Positions 24,901 to 39,900 of a DNA stretch of 64,000 bases are shown here, piece after piece (the first letter of the stretch is position 1; each line of letters begins with the position of its first letter). The notes beneath the pieces were generated by a model. It ran no database searches and had not been told where the DNA came from. It saw only the letters and a program-made list of their open reading frames with translations. The stretch spans positions 15,311,338 through 15,375,337 of the forward strand of contig NC_088302.1 in the NCBI RefSeq assembly GCF_032854445.1, read 5' to 3'. The translations under genes and the position numbers were made by a program. Source of the stretch: Liolophura sinensis. Its lineage: Eukaryota; Mollusca; Polyplacophora; Chitonida; Chitonidae.

Positions 24901-27900
24901 CCTACCTCAAGAATGCATTTCTTTTCACGGTTGTTTGGTAGAGCGTAAGTTGCCCCGCCTCCCGCAATGGCTGCATATTTCCCAGGGGTCTAGTTCTAAC
25001 ATCAGGTATCTTTGGCTTCCTCTCCGATAAAGGGGAGATTTAATTTTACCCTGGATTTCTGTCGGTCTGTCAAGTTTGCCGAGATTGTCATGTTTTATAC
25101 GGGGGAACATAGGCCTACTTTAGCCTTTCACCGATCCGTAATGAATTATTGGATGCATTCTGGATTTTGTTCACGATTCCATGTTAGAGAATTAGATTGG
25201 TGCGTGGATATTGTGCTCAAGCCAAAAGGGCGGGTATTAGTTTGCAAGTGAAAATTGTGGAGAAGTTTTCTAGCCAGTTCAAGCACTTAGTTTATAAGGC
25301 AGTAAGATGTAAAATAAGAAAGTTATAACGATAACTTCAATCAATTCTCACTTCATATGTCATAATGTTTTTGATTTTTCCCATTTTTTTTTCACGTATT
25401 TCTACTTCAGCCGCCTTCCAAAATGGCCGCTGTACATGTCGTCCTGCACGCCGTGTTCAAGTCACCAAGTCCGCAATGTAATTAGCTTTTTGGTGTTCAT
25501 GACAACTAAATGGTAATCCAATTCACTGGATCTTTTCCGGATCAATTCCACCTCGTCATCAATCCAATAATATAAGGTGAACAGATTCCGAATGGGTAGT
25601 TGATCCGAGGGTTTGGGGGAAACTTAGACTGGGCAAAGCTGTGAGGAGATTAGTGAGCTGGAAGAACATGCCGTATTTGTTTCCAGTCAGCTCGCTTGTT
25701 TAGGTATACACTGGAAAGAGGGATTTATTCAGGGCTGAGATTTGTCACGGTTGCAATTAATTTGACGATAGCCTTACAAGTCTCTGGGATTAAAAAATAT
25801 AATACATTGCAAACAGGTATAACAACGCCAGCTTTAATTCATCTTTATTTGCGATAAATAATACCTCATGCGTTATCAGATAGCCCCTTGCTCCTTCTTA
25901 ATTGAAATGGGTTTTCTTTTCAACAATACCCTAGCGCAATAGTGCTGGGGAAAATATTAGATTAGGCGACAGGAATGGCGTTCAACAATAGGGTAGGCAC
26001 CGACTAGTGGTATTGCCACATCCCTGTCGTTTTATTCTGGCTGTCAAAGGATGCCAACCCCAACAAATGATTGTAAACGTTTCTGTCATCCAAGAAAGAT
26101 TAATAATCGACTCAAATTTTTTTGTACAGTTCTCTACCGGTGCCGACTCTTGTCTCTTGTCTTTTGGACATAACGTTGATATTTTGGCTGAAAATTACCA
26201 GTAATTGTCCTTGTGCAGATAAAACGAGGGGACTGCGGATGTTGTTATTAAGTTGTATTCCGCCCGGAGCAGTTCGTGGGTCCGACCATTAGGCTATATT
26301 ATTCAAACGTATCGCCCACCTCCCAACTACTAGGATGATGGAATGGCATGGCGATGATGGCAGAGGATTTTTTTCCGAGCTTACACGACCTATTCATAAT
26401 AGTCACAAGTGTTATATATGCAATTATTGCGAAGTTTCATGTCAGATACTCTTGGCATTTTTCAACACTTTAAATATTTATGTCATCTCCAAACCTTATG
26501 TTGTTGAAAAAAAAAACCGAACAGTATCACCGTGAACTATTGATGTGGCATATCTTTTTATTTTTTTGGGAAGACGAGAAATGAACATGCTACTTCCGAA
26601 AATTCTCCATATACTTGGCAAACATCTTGATCCACTGTCAAAGAGAGCATGAGTTGGATTTGAACACGCGACTTCGTTGATGGAAGGCTATTCGTTTGGT
26701 AGGAGACCGTGTTAGACATCTTGGGCATCGATTTGATTTTTAATCCAATATAGCTATGACATATGAAGTTTGACAATTTGTATGACATATTCTTAGTTAC
26801 GTTTTAACATGGACTTTCGCAGTAAACATGACTTTCAGTTCAATAATTGTTTTGTTGATTAGGTAAGGTGTGTTCTACGCTACGTTTGCCCAGGCGTATG
26901 AGATAAATGTTTATAAATGGGAACAGAGCTTAATAACTTTATTTCGAAGAATGTATAAACTTTACTTTATGCTATCTTTGACTGCAAATTTATTTTGCAT
27001 TTTGTGGTGACTTTCGCTCATAACATAACAAATTGGGATGAGAGATGGAGTAGCAAGGGTGGTTGTTAAAGCTGACCATTATTATTCAGAAAAACATTGA
27101 AAACTTTGACCTCTACAAAAGTCGGAAATAATGATTAATGCATTTTTAATGTTTTCAATATACTTTTATACTGTTTTCCGTTACTGTTACTCCCTTTAAC
27201 TAGTTCCCTTTTATGTACATACATTATTTATTTTCTTCCAACATGAGACCATTGTTATATTTTTTCATGCACCAAAGACTAAGTTTATTGCGTACAGCCA
27301 CATCTGGTTGCCCTCCTCTTGTTTTCCCTTTTATTTTATAATGTCAAAACACCGATTTATTAAACATGAAAATAAGCACTTGAGCCACAGTTCTCCATGG
27401 CTGGCTATGAACACATACTGTTGCAACACAATACTGTGCCCAGTTCGATTATCATTCAAGTGGTGTTTTTCAGACCTGTGGTTGGGCGGTGAGATTTATG
27501 TTTGCTAACATATGATGTGTGTGCTCGACACAAGGGCTTGGGGGTTGAACAGATAATGTAAATATCGGAAAATTTCCTCAATGCTGGTATAGAAATCTCC
27601 ATTATCTTTGTTTGACGACCAGTAAAGTTATATCGAGCTTCTTAATACTTCATCGACCCCAGAACAGTGGCTGTTTTAGTTTAAAATCTTTTTAACATAT
27701 TGACTGTGTACATACAAGTGTTCCATAATTCATGACTCACGAGTTCTAATCCGAGTAGAGTGAATTTGTATCCTCAAATAATAAGCGGGATGCCGATGTT
27801 TCGAAAAACTGAACCATAAAAGGTTGTGCACCGTATACAAAAACTTTCTTAAACGTCTCTGGTGTAAAAAGCAAATAATCGGCAGTACCAGTGAAATGCT

Positions 27901-30900
27901 TAGCAACTCAGTTGTGGGAACGTAATATTCTGTCATATCAATTTATATGTATATTTTTGTAATTGGTTAGGCCACAGTATCAGCGATCCGTTTTTGCCCA
28001 CTCTGTATTGTCCATGGTTTACGTCTATGTACCAAATTACCCGAGTTCTTAATTCAGCATCGTTTCCATCAACAGCATAAAACAAGGTTGTGTTACAGAG
28101 GACGAGCACTGTTGGCTGTTTGGAAATGCCAGTCAAACCTTGTCACTTTCTCGGTGGCCTATTAAAGGCAAATGGGCGTGGTTAATTAGAAATATATTTT
28201 TTGTTACAACATTGTGAAATTCCCAACGGTGCTCTTTTAACAAGTCTGATGGAACACATAAGCTTGGGAAACATCAGGACGGGGTTAAGTGGTACGAATT
28301 TTTACCCATTCATTTGTGGGGATGGAAACTATGTGTGGGGAAGCCAGCTTCGCAAAAAACTTCACGGTTTGATTCTAACAGATGTTACAAAATTATCTCT
28401 ATGTATGAATCCTACATACGGTTTATCAGAACGATTGCAATGTATTTTATACTGGAGCCCAAGGCTGATGTAAAGTTTAATAATTATTTGGGCTGATATT
28501 AATTTTGCTATTTTTCGCCATAGGGTGTTCTCTAATTGACTGAGGAGTGCATGAGGAACAAAATGTCGGTACAGACTTCTGTCATTAGGGAATATCGTAA
28601 TCAGCAAGCATGTATGTAATTAAGTCCTTGAGGTTCACATACTAGGTCTAATTAATTAATTGCATAATTATTGCATTTATCACGAAGGACCTCGCGATAT
28701 ACATCTATGTACCTTTACCTATATTTTATTTGCGAGATTCGTTGTTTTAGATCTGACTTTTTTTTAGGATCAAACCTGCTGCTGTTTGAAAGAACCGACT
28801 TACAAGCATCCTCTACATATATGGGCTAACTGTTTGAGGCAAAAGGCCTCTGTTTCCAGAAGAGCTGATCTCCTGTATCCTGCATGGTGGTGTTATGCGA
28901 TTAATGGCATCTGTCCTTTGTCTCTTGGGCTTATGGTATAATACGAACATATTATAATGGTATCAAAAGCCCAAAGATCTAATTAGCTGCCAATTCTTAC
29001 ATGAAAACAACGAAAAAGTGAGGTTGAAGTATATTCAGACGTATTGTTGTCATTGCAGTGAAGAATTAATGCGGTAAATTAAGTATCAATGAAGGAATTT
29101 CTTGAAGTCATAGTCGCAGTAGTCTGGCAATTCATATCCTTTACACATATAAACAGGGAAGTTAAATTCTATGTTTGTGACGCACCTGTAAAGGTTATCA
29201 TAACATACAATATACAATTCGAAGACGCGTCAAGGACGGAATATTTGTTACCCTTGACGTTACATTGATCTGGTTAAGTAAAAGTTATTGTTCCAGCTGA
29301 TGACCTCCGTTGCGAGTTGAACTCTTTGCCTTGGAATTACAAGTAGTCAATTTACTCAGTCAGGGAATACACGAGCGAATAATAAGCAATTGTGAACAAT
29401 AGTGCAATAATGAACCTTTATGCTTAATAGATCGGTAATAAATGATAATACATACTCTGTCAATAATGAGCAATTATTGGCAGGGGTAGAATACTAACAG
29501 TGGTGCATAAAAATGAAAAACTGCACTCTATTGTCTGCAGTGTATAAATATTGCAGACAAGTCCTACAAATTCGTGTCATTTAGTGATGCTTAAAATATT
29601 GCCACAGATGCTCTTCTTTGGTTACAGATTATTGGGCTAATGTAACAATACGATCCCAGTCCTGCGTTATTACCAAGACCAGAAGTGTCTCGATCCACGA
29701 GTACCTACAAATTGTCTCCGGGGTTTTTGAAGCCCGCAGAGAATTGGGGCCGGGAAATAATTTGGCAAGTCGAATTGTAATAAAACAAATTAAAGGTCCA
29801 TTAGTTCATTTTAACAAGTTCCTTTCACAGAAAACAAAGCGTAGTTCCATTTCAATCCCTCTCTCATTTCTTCGAATCTCGTCCGAGATGTGAAATCTGT
29901 TGCGGTTCTTTTCACAGTTGTTTGCTTCATGCGATATTAACTTTTTTCGGGGCATCCACACAACTGCTATGGTATTAATGTTTCAGGAACTTGTTCTCAG
30001 GCTGCGAAGTCCTAGCGTCCTCTCTCAATAATGCCGCTCCTCTGAGCAATTAGCCCGGCTCTTCCTCGATAATGTCTTCATCAGTCATGGCGCTTTTTCC
30101 TCCCTCTTATCGACGCTTAAAGAAGGACGTCTTGAAAAATGTGCCCATGAAATATTAAAGCCCGGACGACGTGTTTGGTCTCCAAATGGCACTTTATGGT
30201 CGACCGTTCTTTGCCAAGCGAGCATCTGCCTTGTGCTCACGGTACTTCTATGCCATGACATTTTAACGAATCGCGAATCATTTTTCACGACTTATCACAG
30301 GCGCTTAGCAACACAATGATTTACTCTGAATAATTTGTGTCCAACGTGAGGGCTTTGCCAGTTGTCCATTTCTCGTCCCACTCCGTGACGTTAAACCAGA
30401 CCAGTAGTATTCAAATCCTAACACATGTTTCTTCGTTGCCGAAATTAATAATTCACGCTGAAGACTCATATTCTCGACAATTATTGCTTTATATGTTTGT
30501 AGACATTGCTCCTGAAAACAGTTCTGTATGCTATCTGCGTGATTCTCGAGAGAACCCTATTGCACTTACAGTGCCACTTCTTTCTTTTAATCTCTTTCAT
30601 CATCCGTGGTTGGGTAGAAGATGATTATCAGAGGGCTTTTCACCACTTCGACGCCTCTCGTTGTCAGAAGTTTTTGACAAGAACGAATGAGGAAAGGACC
30701 CTCTGCTTTTTATTGGGATGGCTTTTCTCGTTGCCTGTTTTTTTGTGTATAACCCATCACTGCCATCGAGTGAAGTGCCCAGATTAATAATGGCGTTAAT
30801 TTGACCTTCATGAAGTCAAAATAATTTGCTCGCGATGTAACAAATGACGCCATTATGCAACTTTTGTGTCTGTATTTTGTCTTTTTTTTTCTCCTAATTT

Positions 30901-33900
30901 ACAGAACAAATTGTATTGTGAGTCACGCTTTTTGACACAATTGGAGGTCATTGCCTTCAAAAATGTTTGTTCCTTGTATCGGATAACACGAAGTAGAACT
31001 CCAACAAATTCTTGAATAATATATACTCGAGAAATACATACGCAAAGTACACCACATCGCCTAAGAGATCCTTAGAAACCACCTGTTGAACGCAGAACCC
31101 ATGTGAGAACTTGTGTATGATGTTTAACATTAATACATTCATTACGATAGTATAGTGACACGCCTTCGTGCCATGACAACAACGATATGAGGTTTGTAAT
31201 TTATGTTGTAACATGGTAGATTGTTAATGTAGCAGACTTTACATCGTTACTTTATAACTCAATTAAAAAGAATAACTTCATTTATTGAGCATACCACTCT
31301 GTGGTGAATTTCATACAATAGGTCTATCTTACCGAATACTCAATACAGCATAGCAGGACCTCTGCTTCCTCGTAATACGATAACACTCAGAGAAAAATGT
31401 TCAACTATCGGAGACTGCCAGGTGCTCGTTTGATGAAAGGACTGCTGTACCTCACAGTTATATGAATCTAATGGGGGGAATACTCCTGAATATTGTTGAG
31501 AGCTGATATTATTCTAACGTGAATTTTTTGGCTACCAAAAAACGTTGAAGTTGATGTGGAGGCTACGTGTAGGTGGAGATATTGTTGCAAGGACGTGTTT
31601 GCTTTGACATGTTCAGCTTTTACCAGGAGACTGGTCTTCGTAGACCTATCAGGTTTGTAGGCGTTAGTTCACATGCTGTAATGTGTGTTTACGCTCATGT
31701 CGTCGGGAAAGGTCGCTACAGTTGTGTGCTGTTAAAGATGTCTGATGGTTTTAACGAGACATTATGCAGATGGCATATAGGCCACAGTCACACATGTTTC
31801 ACCTAGGCCAATTTCTGGAAAATTGGCCTTGGTGGGTGGAACGTTGAACGAGAGGTCCGTGATGGTAATTGGGTGGCAATGTGGAGACATTAGCTCGGCT
31901 TAATTCTAGAGGGTAATCTCACTAAGTACAGACACGCGATGAGCTCCGGGGGCTGGTCTGCGGAAGACTATGACACCTTTACCCATCACCCCTAGAACAG
32001 CTTTGTCTAAGCCTAGGGAGATCAGTCCAGGGCATACACATGGCGGAGATGGAGGACCCTGGTAATGACAAGTCTTGTGTCACAGGTCCCCACTGTTCAG
32101 CAGTTGTACATGGAATGGTATGGGAATTCGGCCACGCTGATCTCGGTCCTATACCCATCACCCATGTAAACACTGCGATTAAGATTCATCAGGGAAAACG
32201 CTGCCATCTAGGGAAACCCATCGAGACCATAATTAGGGCTCACGATTTGTCCCAGTTGCTATAGTTACTCACCGTTCTTCAAAGACTTCGCTCGCCTTTG
32301 TCTCTGTCCGTATCACGTTTTGAATTAAGGTTTTCTTTTGAACGAGAAGACAGGTGCTCACGTTCCATTCGTTGAAAACAAATTACCAGTGAGGTCGTTC
32401 ATCCAATCTGAAAGATGCTTGGTGTGTTTTTTACCCCCTAGAGTAATCGAAATTCCTTTCTGTGTATTGATTGCCTTTTGTGGACAAATCAAATCGCTTA
32501 CCTTTCTTAAATGCTACAGCACGCATTCTCCACCTCACATTTCTAGCTGTATTTTGTGTGTACAACATTTATAACAATAGTTCTACACCTATTTAAAAAA
32601 TACACTGCCGTGACATAATTAGTGTAAAACTTGAAGTTCCAGGCTTGGTAAACAGAAATAGCTGGGGAAACTACACCATTTCGTCAAATTCTTGCAAACC
32701 TTCTGTCCCAGTGTCAAAAAGTTTGACGCATTGTTCGAAGGCCAGTGGATATATGGATGAATCCCACCCAGCACTCGGTCAGCCTTTTTGCTAAACATAA
32801 ATGCAACCTATAGTTATAACCAGTGTATACAATCATACTAATAAAACTGTGACTTGTAGCTTCCTCCGCTGTCACTGCTTCGGAGACATTGCTTAATAAG
32901 CGGCCGAGGACGTCAAACGTTCATTGAAGACCAAATGTCACCAATATGTACCTTCGTCAGCAATTTGCCGAAATTCGGCTGCTTACGCCGTGCATCCCAG
33001 TTTTCCTCAAATCATTGCATGGAAGTAGGCGTTAAACAACAATCAAATAAATAAATAAAAGACTAAATATTAAAACTGTGGTCAAGATGGTGCATCCTAT
33101 CCAAAACATAGGACAAGTCTATATATTCTCCCATGTCATATGTACATCATTTACACATCTTTTCGTCTTTTTTCAGGTGTCTGTGGATTTTTCTATTTAC
33201 GTGTTGTCTTGGTGCTCTCTGTTTTCAACTTTGGGACCGTGTCTCGCTATTCACAACCAACCCTACTCATGTTACGGTAGATAAGCGATACAGAGAGGAG
33301 CTCGCCTTTCCAGCCGTCACAATATGCAGCTTAAACATGTTCAGGTAAGCTGTTTAATGTACTGTAGCCACCAAATTATACAGCTTAAATATGTTCAGGT
33401 AGCCATTGTAACGATATGCCGTTCAAACACGTTCAGGTAAGCTGTTTAATATACTGTGGTTATCATAATACGCAGGTTAAACGCTTTAAGTCAGCTTTTG
33501 AATGTACTAAAGTCGTCAAAATTAATGGCTTAGACATGTTCAGGTAACCATTCGGATGTGCTCCATTTCTAACAATATGCAGCTTAAATGTGTTCAAGTA
33601 AGCTTTTTAATGTACACCAGTGGTTTCGGTATGCACTTTAAACATGTTAACTAAGCATTTTAATGAAGCTCAAGTAAGCTTTTATATATGATTCAGTTGT
33701 AACGATATGCAAATGAAACATGTTCAGGTAAGCTTCAATATACTTCAGTCTTAAAGTGAACATAAAGTCAGCCAATAAAGCTAAATTAATTAATAAAGCA
33801 GTATTCCAGAAATTTTCTGTAAATATTTAAAAAGTTTCACAGCACTTATCGATAAAATAAATAGCAAACGATCCTTAGTATCTAGTCACTCATTTGGTGA

Positions 33901-36900
33901 CACCATGTTGCCATGTCATAGCTAGCTAGATTGACGTCACAAAACCTAGGAGCTCTTATGTACAATCGGCAATAAATAATGTGACAATGAGTAAATACAA
34001 TCTAAAACGCATGACACCCAACTAGAGAGTATCAGCTTTGTTGTGTTCAAACGGCCGATGTCTCTTTTAATTTGGCGCTCGGTCAGGGCAATGTTCGTGG
34101 GCACAAGCGTCGTTTTTTCCCGGTCCTGTTCGTCCCCGCCCTACATGTCCCGTGTAAACATTTGGCCTTGCTGGCTGTACTGACTTCAGGGAATTTACCG
34201 AACATAGTACGCCCTTCTGATTGATAAAAGACTCTTTCATTCAGATTTTGGGAAAATGTTTTCGTAGTAAATCTGATTTTGCTAAGGAGAAATAACCGTA
34301 AGTTACTGCAATATTCTGCCCAACACGTGCGCATTGTGACATGGGCAGCAGTTCTTGGTTCCCTGCCCATAAATGTGTGATCCAAAATGCATCAGTTTAA
34401 CACTTAAACTAACCGCAAATCCATTTTATTGTATTGTATCTGTTAACCCACTATAAGAAACCACATTGATAATCGAGAGCTAGAAGGTTTTTTGACTTGA
34501 GGCGAATTATCACGTGACACTTTCAGTGCTAGTGATTGGACAAGATCATAAGGTCTTCTACAACATGGCTACTGAGAGTGAACTGTCCATCAGTGCCACA
34601 TCTCATTGCTAAACTTCATCTTTTCGACTTTCAAAACATTATAGAAGATTTTACATATTTTTCTGTGATAGCTGTGTCCTGTATCACTTTTTCTATGTAT
34701 ATATAGTGACAGACTTTATGTTCACTTTGACAATTCACAGCATCGCCATGTTTGTCACACGTGGAATAGTTATGTACATCTGTAACATGACAGAGGCCGG
34801 TGGTTTTTGCCGAGCACTCCGGTTTCCTCCATCCATAGTTATGATGAAACTGGGGGCAATCGTATAAGTCAAAACTTCTTGAGTCAAACGAACAAAAACA
34901 AAGTTAAAGGAGAAGAACACTTTAAAAAAATGACACTATAGGCTGAAAAGAGCACATTTTTGTCTATCTGGTGGTGCCTGCTGTGTAATTTTGCGATTTT
35001 TCCTCGCCATACACGTAAAGCCTGAAAACGGTGAAGCTGGCATAAATCGCTGAGTCCATCACGTCTCCATCTCGAACACCCTGTAATTTATGCTGGGGGT
35101 GTGTTGCTTCTCAGCCAATGAGAGTCGTTAAAACTGCCGGCTTGTTCGTGTAAACTCGGAACCTACGCCAACATTCCGGTTTCCCGATCGCCGAGCGGAA
35201 AACGAACTGCACTGTTCGCTACCTTCTGGTAAGAAGGGTTCTACCGGAAATATGCGAACTGCACTTCAGCGGTTTCCGACGGCAGTTTTCCTCCTAACAC
35301 AGAAGACTTCAGGACTAGTACTTAGGCAAAATAGAGTCGCCCACAGTGAATTTTTGGTGCTGACTTTATTTATAATTTATCAACTTGAGGTACATATTAG
35401 GATTTTATGGCATGCACCTACGAGGAAATGCATACTCTTTTCAATGGTATTTGATTGATATTTAAATTTTCTTCTCCTTTAAACATGCTTTTTTACATTT
35501 TGAATACATCTTCCAGTCGTCACAATATACAGTTAAATAAGTTCAGTTGAAGGTTTTAAGACATTCGTCATAGTACATGTATTTCACCTAAACATGCAAA
35601 CCTAAAGGTCCTGAATGCACATATCTTCAAGTTGTCAGAGGATGTAACTCAAACATGCTGCCCTGTCGCTCTTCTATCTGCCATACTACGTAGCTTTTAC
35701 ACTCTCAGACAAGATTTTTGAATATTTTTAGGTTAGCCTGCATTAGTCCGAGTATATACCGAACTATATTTAGTTGACATATACTTAGGTAAGGCCTTTA
35801 TGCAGTCACCTGTAAAACAATGTTTAAATTTGTCATAATAAACGTTTTGCATATTATCTTCACTGGTCGTGTTGGAATATCGGTTAAACGTCTTTAATCA
35901 GTTGAGGTCAATAGTACATTTCTGCTATTCCAAAATACACAATCTCGCGTTGATGTGAGTTCTCTGTTACCTGTATTCGAGATGTCAGTGAGAATCACAA
36001 TGGTTGTTTAATCGATGGAAACAGATATTCGTATGACAAAATGGATGTTCCAGGGTAGCTCTCGAAACGACGTGTAACACAACCGCCAACGAATTAAGAA
36101 AGTATGAAATGGAATCATGCAAAGCCGTCGACAGTTTTCAGTGATGTTGGAACGACAAAAGGAATTCTCTTGGCGAATGGGTGAATTCAGTACTCAAATT
36201 ATGTATCATGCTGGTACATGCATAAGTTGTCGATAATAAAATATGTACACACAACATACACTTTTGTTGAAATCTAACACAACAACTTGTGTTGTTTCAC
36301 TCAACACTGACATGTGTTAAATAAATTTAAATTAATTTTTTAAAAATAAATTACTAAACAATTAAACACAGGCAAAACCTTGTGTTAATTCAACGCAAGA
36401 TGCAGTTGTTCAAATATGATACAAGACATTTGCTGGAAAGAACACAAGTTTGTGTTCATAAGCGTTTTTGTGTGTATCTTAGTTGCGCTGTTACCAGGTA
36501 AACTTTTGAAGTCCCAAAGTGTTAGGCAATGCAGATTAGTGAGTGTATCTCTTCATCCCGTGTAGCTCATGTCCTTAACCATTCGTTTTACTTGAATTCG
36601 CGGAACATTATTTTATACAAAAGACAACCTTTCTAAATGGAGCCAAAGGAGTCACGAGTTACAATGGTTGTATGGATCTTCAATAAAATGACCTTAACGA
36701 ACTGTTTGACTTACTCCTGACTGGCGAGGGTCGTGCTTATATTACATTGGCATAATTGACCTCTTCGATCTGGGATAAAATTACACACGCTTGCATGCTG
36801 CTCCCGAAACTTCAACTACTGGAGCAATTTGTCAAAGAAAATGTGATTTTAAACTAAAGCCCTATGTCTTGAATAATCGACCAATGCTGTGCGCATGGCG

Positions 36901-39900
36901 GCGTGGTGTCTCTTGTTGGAAACGCGCCCACGCCCACTTTACAAAATTGCTCTACTTAGCATGGCCTTTGAGATTGTCACCGGTGGGCAAATGGTTCCAA
37001 ATTTACCAGAGTTTAAGGTGTAGACTTCGCATGGAATCTTCCAAAAACAGCGCATCCTTTTTGTTAATTTTATATGTCAGTAGTTCTCTGTTGGCGTTAG
37101 TCGACCTTTTCCCTTTTCTTCCGAACATTCTGGTTTCCTTTTTACCGCTGTGTTCGTCCTTTTTGATGACGTACTTGGTTTCTGCTTTGTGTGTGTAACA
37201 AACAACCAATCTACATCAAATACATAACAACAGAAAGGTTTGATTGCCACTACACCTCTACTCAGTGGCCAGGAATGAAAGCCTTTGTGCAAACAAGTTA
37301 TTTAATACCACAGATAATGGACTGCAATAAAAGTTTGTGTGTAAACAAGTTTTCTAATGCTACAGATTTGTATCTCAGGAAGCACTGGTGTTCTCATTGT
37401 CCAATTTGGCATTCTATGTGTTAGTCAATCACAACATGTCCCTGGTACAGATTGCCTCTGCTAATAGGTCAGCATGGAAGAATTGTGCAGCCCCCATGTT
37501 GGAGGATGCGCAGAGCTGTCAGGTCATGGAGTGCCAGTATGGTTGGCCTCTAGAACAGGGATAATTTTCCTTCCGCCCATTACCGAGAAGTAACATTCGC
37601 TGTGCCCATTACCATTGCGAAGACAGTGATAATAAGATAACAAAGGCTCCACGCGTTAACTTCATGTCTATCTATGTGGTAATACAGGAGCGTTATCACA
37701 CAGTCCCCTTTGTATAGTTTCTCCCCTCCGTGCCGGCATATCCAGTTGTTTTATCACGCTCTGTAGCTAGTGAAGTCAGAGGGATTAAAAAGTCATTAGT
37801 GCTGTGCCGTTGGGTTGGTGTATGTCTGTTTTTGTCCACTGGCGTTTGTTGGTTTTTGTAGTTTTCCTGTGCTCGGCAAATTGCTTTGACATTTGTCGCC
37901 CAGGCCAATGTTATTCGCGGAAAACATATGGAGGGGAAACGTGGCATGAATGACAAATCAGTCCCACTGGAGTCGTTACAGACGCAGCCTATATTTTATT
38001 ACCGCTGTCATGTTATTAGATTTATAATAGCAATCAGGTTATGATCGGCCGAGTGTGTGTGGCAGAAGGCTTGTGTTAATAAACGCCTGGTCCCGCTCGG
38101 GGGATACTCACGCCGCGCTGTTAGGCCGCAAGTCTAACCCGGATTAGAGTTTTATTATCCGCGGGAGGAATTTTCTAATAGAAAAAGGATAATAGCGATA
38201 TAAACACGGCTACTATTATATCACTCAGTGCCTCAGTTACAGTCTCCTTACGCCCTGTTTTAAAGCCCAGTCTCCACCGTTGGTTTAACTGCTTCCTGGC
38301 AAGAAAGGTATACGTCAGCGATAATGTCGGTACGTTCCTCCGGCTATCCAAGAACCTAACCGTTACGCATTTGTCCATCTGGAAATCCATCAGGCTGTCA
38401 TCAGTAAATCGGTTAAAGAATTAATCATTTTATTTGCTTCATTAATTGGATCCGTGGCATTAATCATAAAAGAATGCCTCAGAAACATACAGGCATCTCT
38501 GGTCACTCCAGCGATAGACGTAAATCAGAGTTAATTTAACAGAACGTTTAGCCATAAGGAAATATACACCGTCAACGATTGATGAAAAAATTATAGTTTC
38601 TCTTCTTTTCGTGTTCCCTTTCGTGTACATCGTTCTGCTCATATCCGAACATCGTTCGAACGCGCTTAGAGGGTATTTGCTTAGCGCCGTACCACCTTGA
38701 GGTGCCATTACTCGAGGCAGACGAAAATTACCAAATTCCTGAATAATCTGGTCTGGTGACCTTGCTCGGGGAATAAATGGCTGAGAAAAGAAAATGTTGA
38801 TCTGTTAAATCTCTCGCCAGATACCTCATGTTTGCCCGTTATTCTACCTGTAGATCTACACCGAGTGCATTAATGCATTTGCATTGGGGGATAATACCGA
38901 CATTACCGTGACTTGACCAACGATAGGTCAGTAGGGCGATCTCTGGCCTCTATTGTGATTCCACGAATACCAGATTTGCGGTGTGACAGAACTTTTCCAA
39001 GCGAATCGAACCTTTTGGGACAAGAGAGTTTCACGAGCCTGTTTTGCGAGGAGGAAAAAGAAAAGGAACTAAATAAAAAGCCTCGCAAGGAAATGTGCAT
39101 CATCGACTCGTGGTAACTTGCCTCTATCTTCAGATTTTTTTCGTAGACTGCCTTATTGTATACTTACTGGTCTCATACTGAGACGTATGTACGTTTATGG
39201 ACTCACGTAAATTGCAATGACGTGATCGTGCTCGTGGAATCGACGATAAAATCTGAACAGTGTAATCGGCTAGAGCCCATAAAGCCGGTCATGTTGATGT
39301 AGTTGGATGATCCAGAATGCCAATTGCCCTTCGGATCAATGAGGACTTATCGCTGGCATTTTGGAACTCTTGCGGGTCTCTGGCTTTTGGCAGGAGGAGA
39401 TAGGACCGACGAAAGCTACTGTTTAAAACACTCTTCCCGCAAATGTATGTTCAACCATTCCAAGGCAAAGCGCCTCTGTTCATCTGGTCGATATTACATT
39501 TCCAATTTGATCACCGCTACCACAAACATTTCGTCCGCGTCAATTTGTTTCCGAAATTTCACGTCACATTTGACAGACCAGGCCTCGATAAAAACGGCTT
39601 GAAGGATAAACGAGAAAGCCCATGGTATTGCTGAATTCCAAACAGAACGAAGTAAAGGACGTATTTGGGAGCCCTTTGTCCTGCGCCTCTGAGATAAGAG
39701 GTGGTAATTAACTCCCCTTTCTCCGCCCTTCCCTCTAATGAGGGCCGATTGCAGGACTACTCATTTAAGGAAAGAACGACCAGTGGCTCAGTGCTTATCT
39801 AGCGAAATTTCAGCAGACGACGATCATATTATAATTAACGTTCATGGTAAATCTTGTGGAATGAGATAAAACGTCCAAGTGAGATGATTTATCAACGCCC

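Larger units (their letters stand above)
6926..33176 (+). other. Intron 1 (26 kb from exon A; the exon B intron is 23971-33176)
   Basis: It runs from GTAAGC at 6926 to TTTTTTCAG at 33176. It holds exon B, SINE copies (10559, 12139, 17683, 21004, 26638, 32903), the tandem arrays at 11.85-17.2 kb and the triplicate at 19.44 kb. In 6.93-10.5, 17.8-19.4, 19.6-21.0, 24.0-26.6 and 26.7-32.9 kb I see only AT-rich sequence with no supported gene or repeat. Confidence 0.6.

Noticed and set aside
36791-37198. 135-codon plus-strand frame with a hydrophobic end
   Set aside because: No family motif. The hydrophobic run comes from a T-rich stretch. It lies inside intron 2 without a phase partner.
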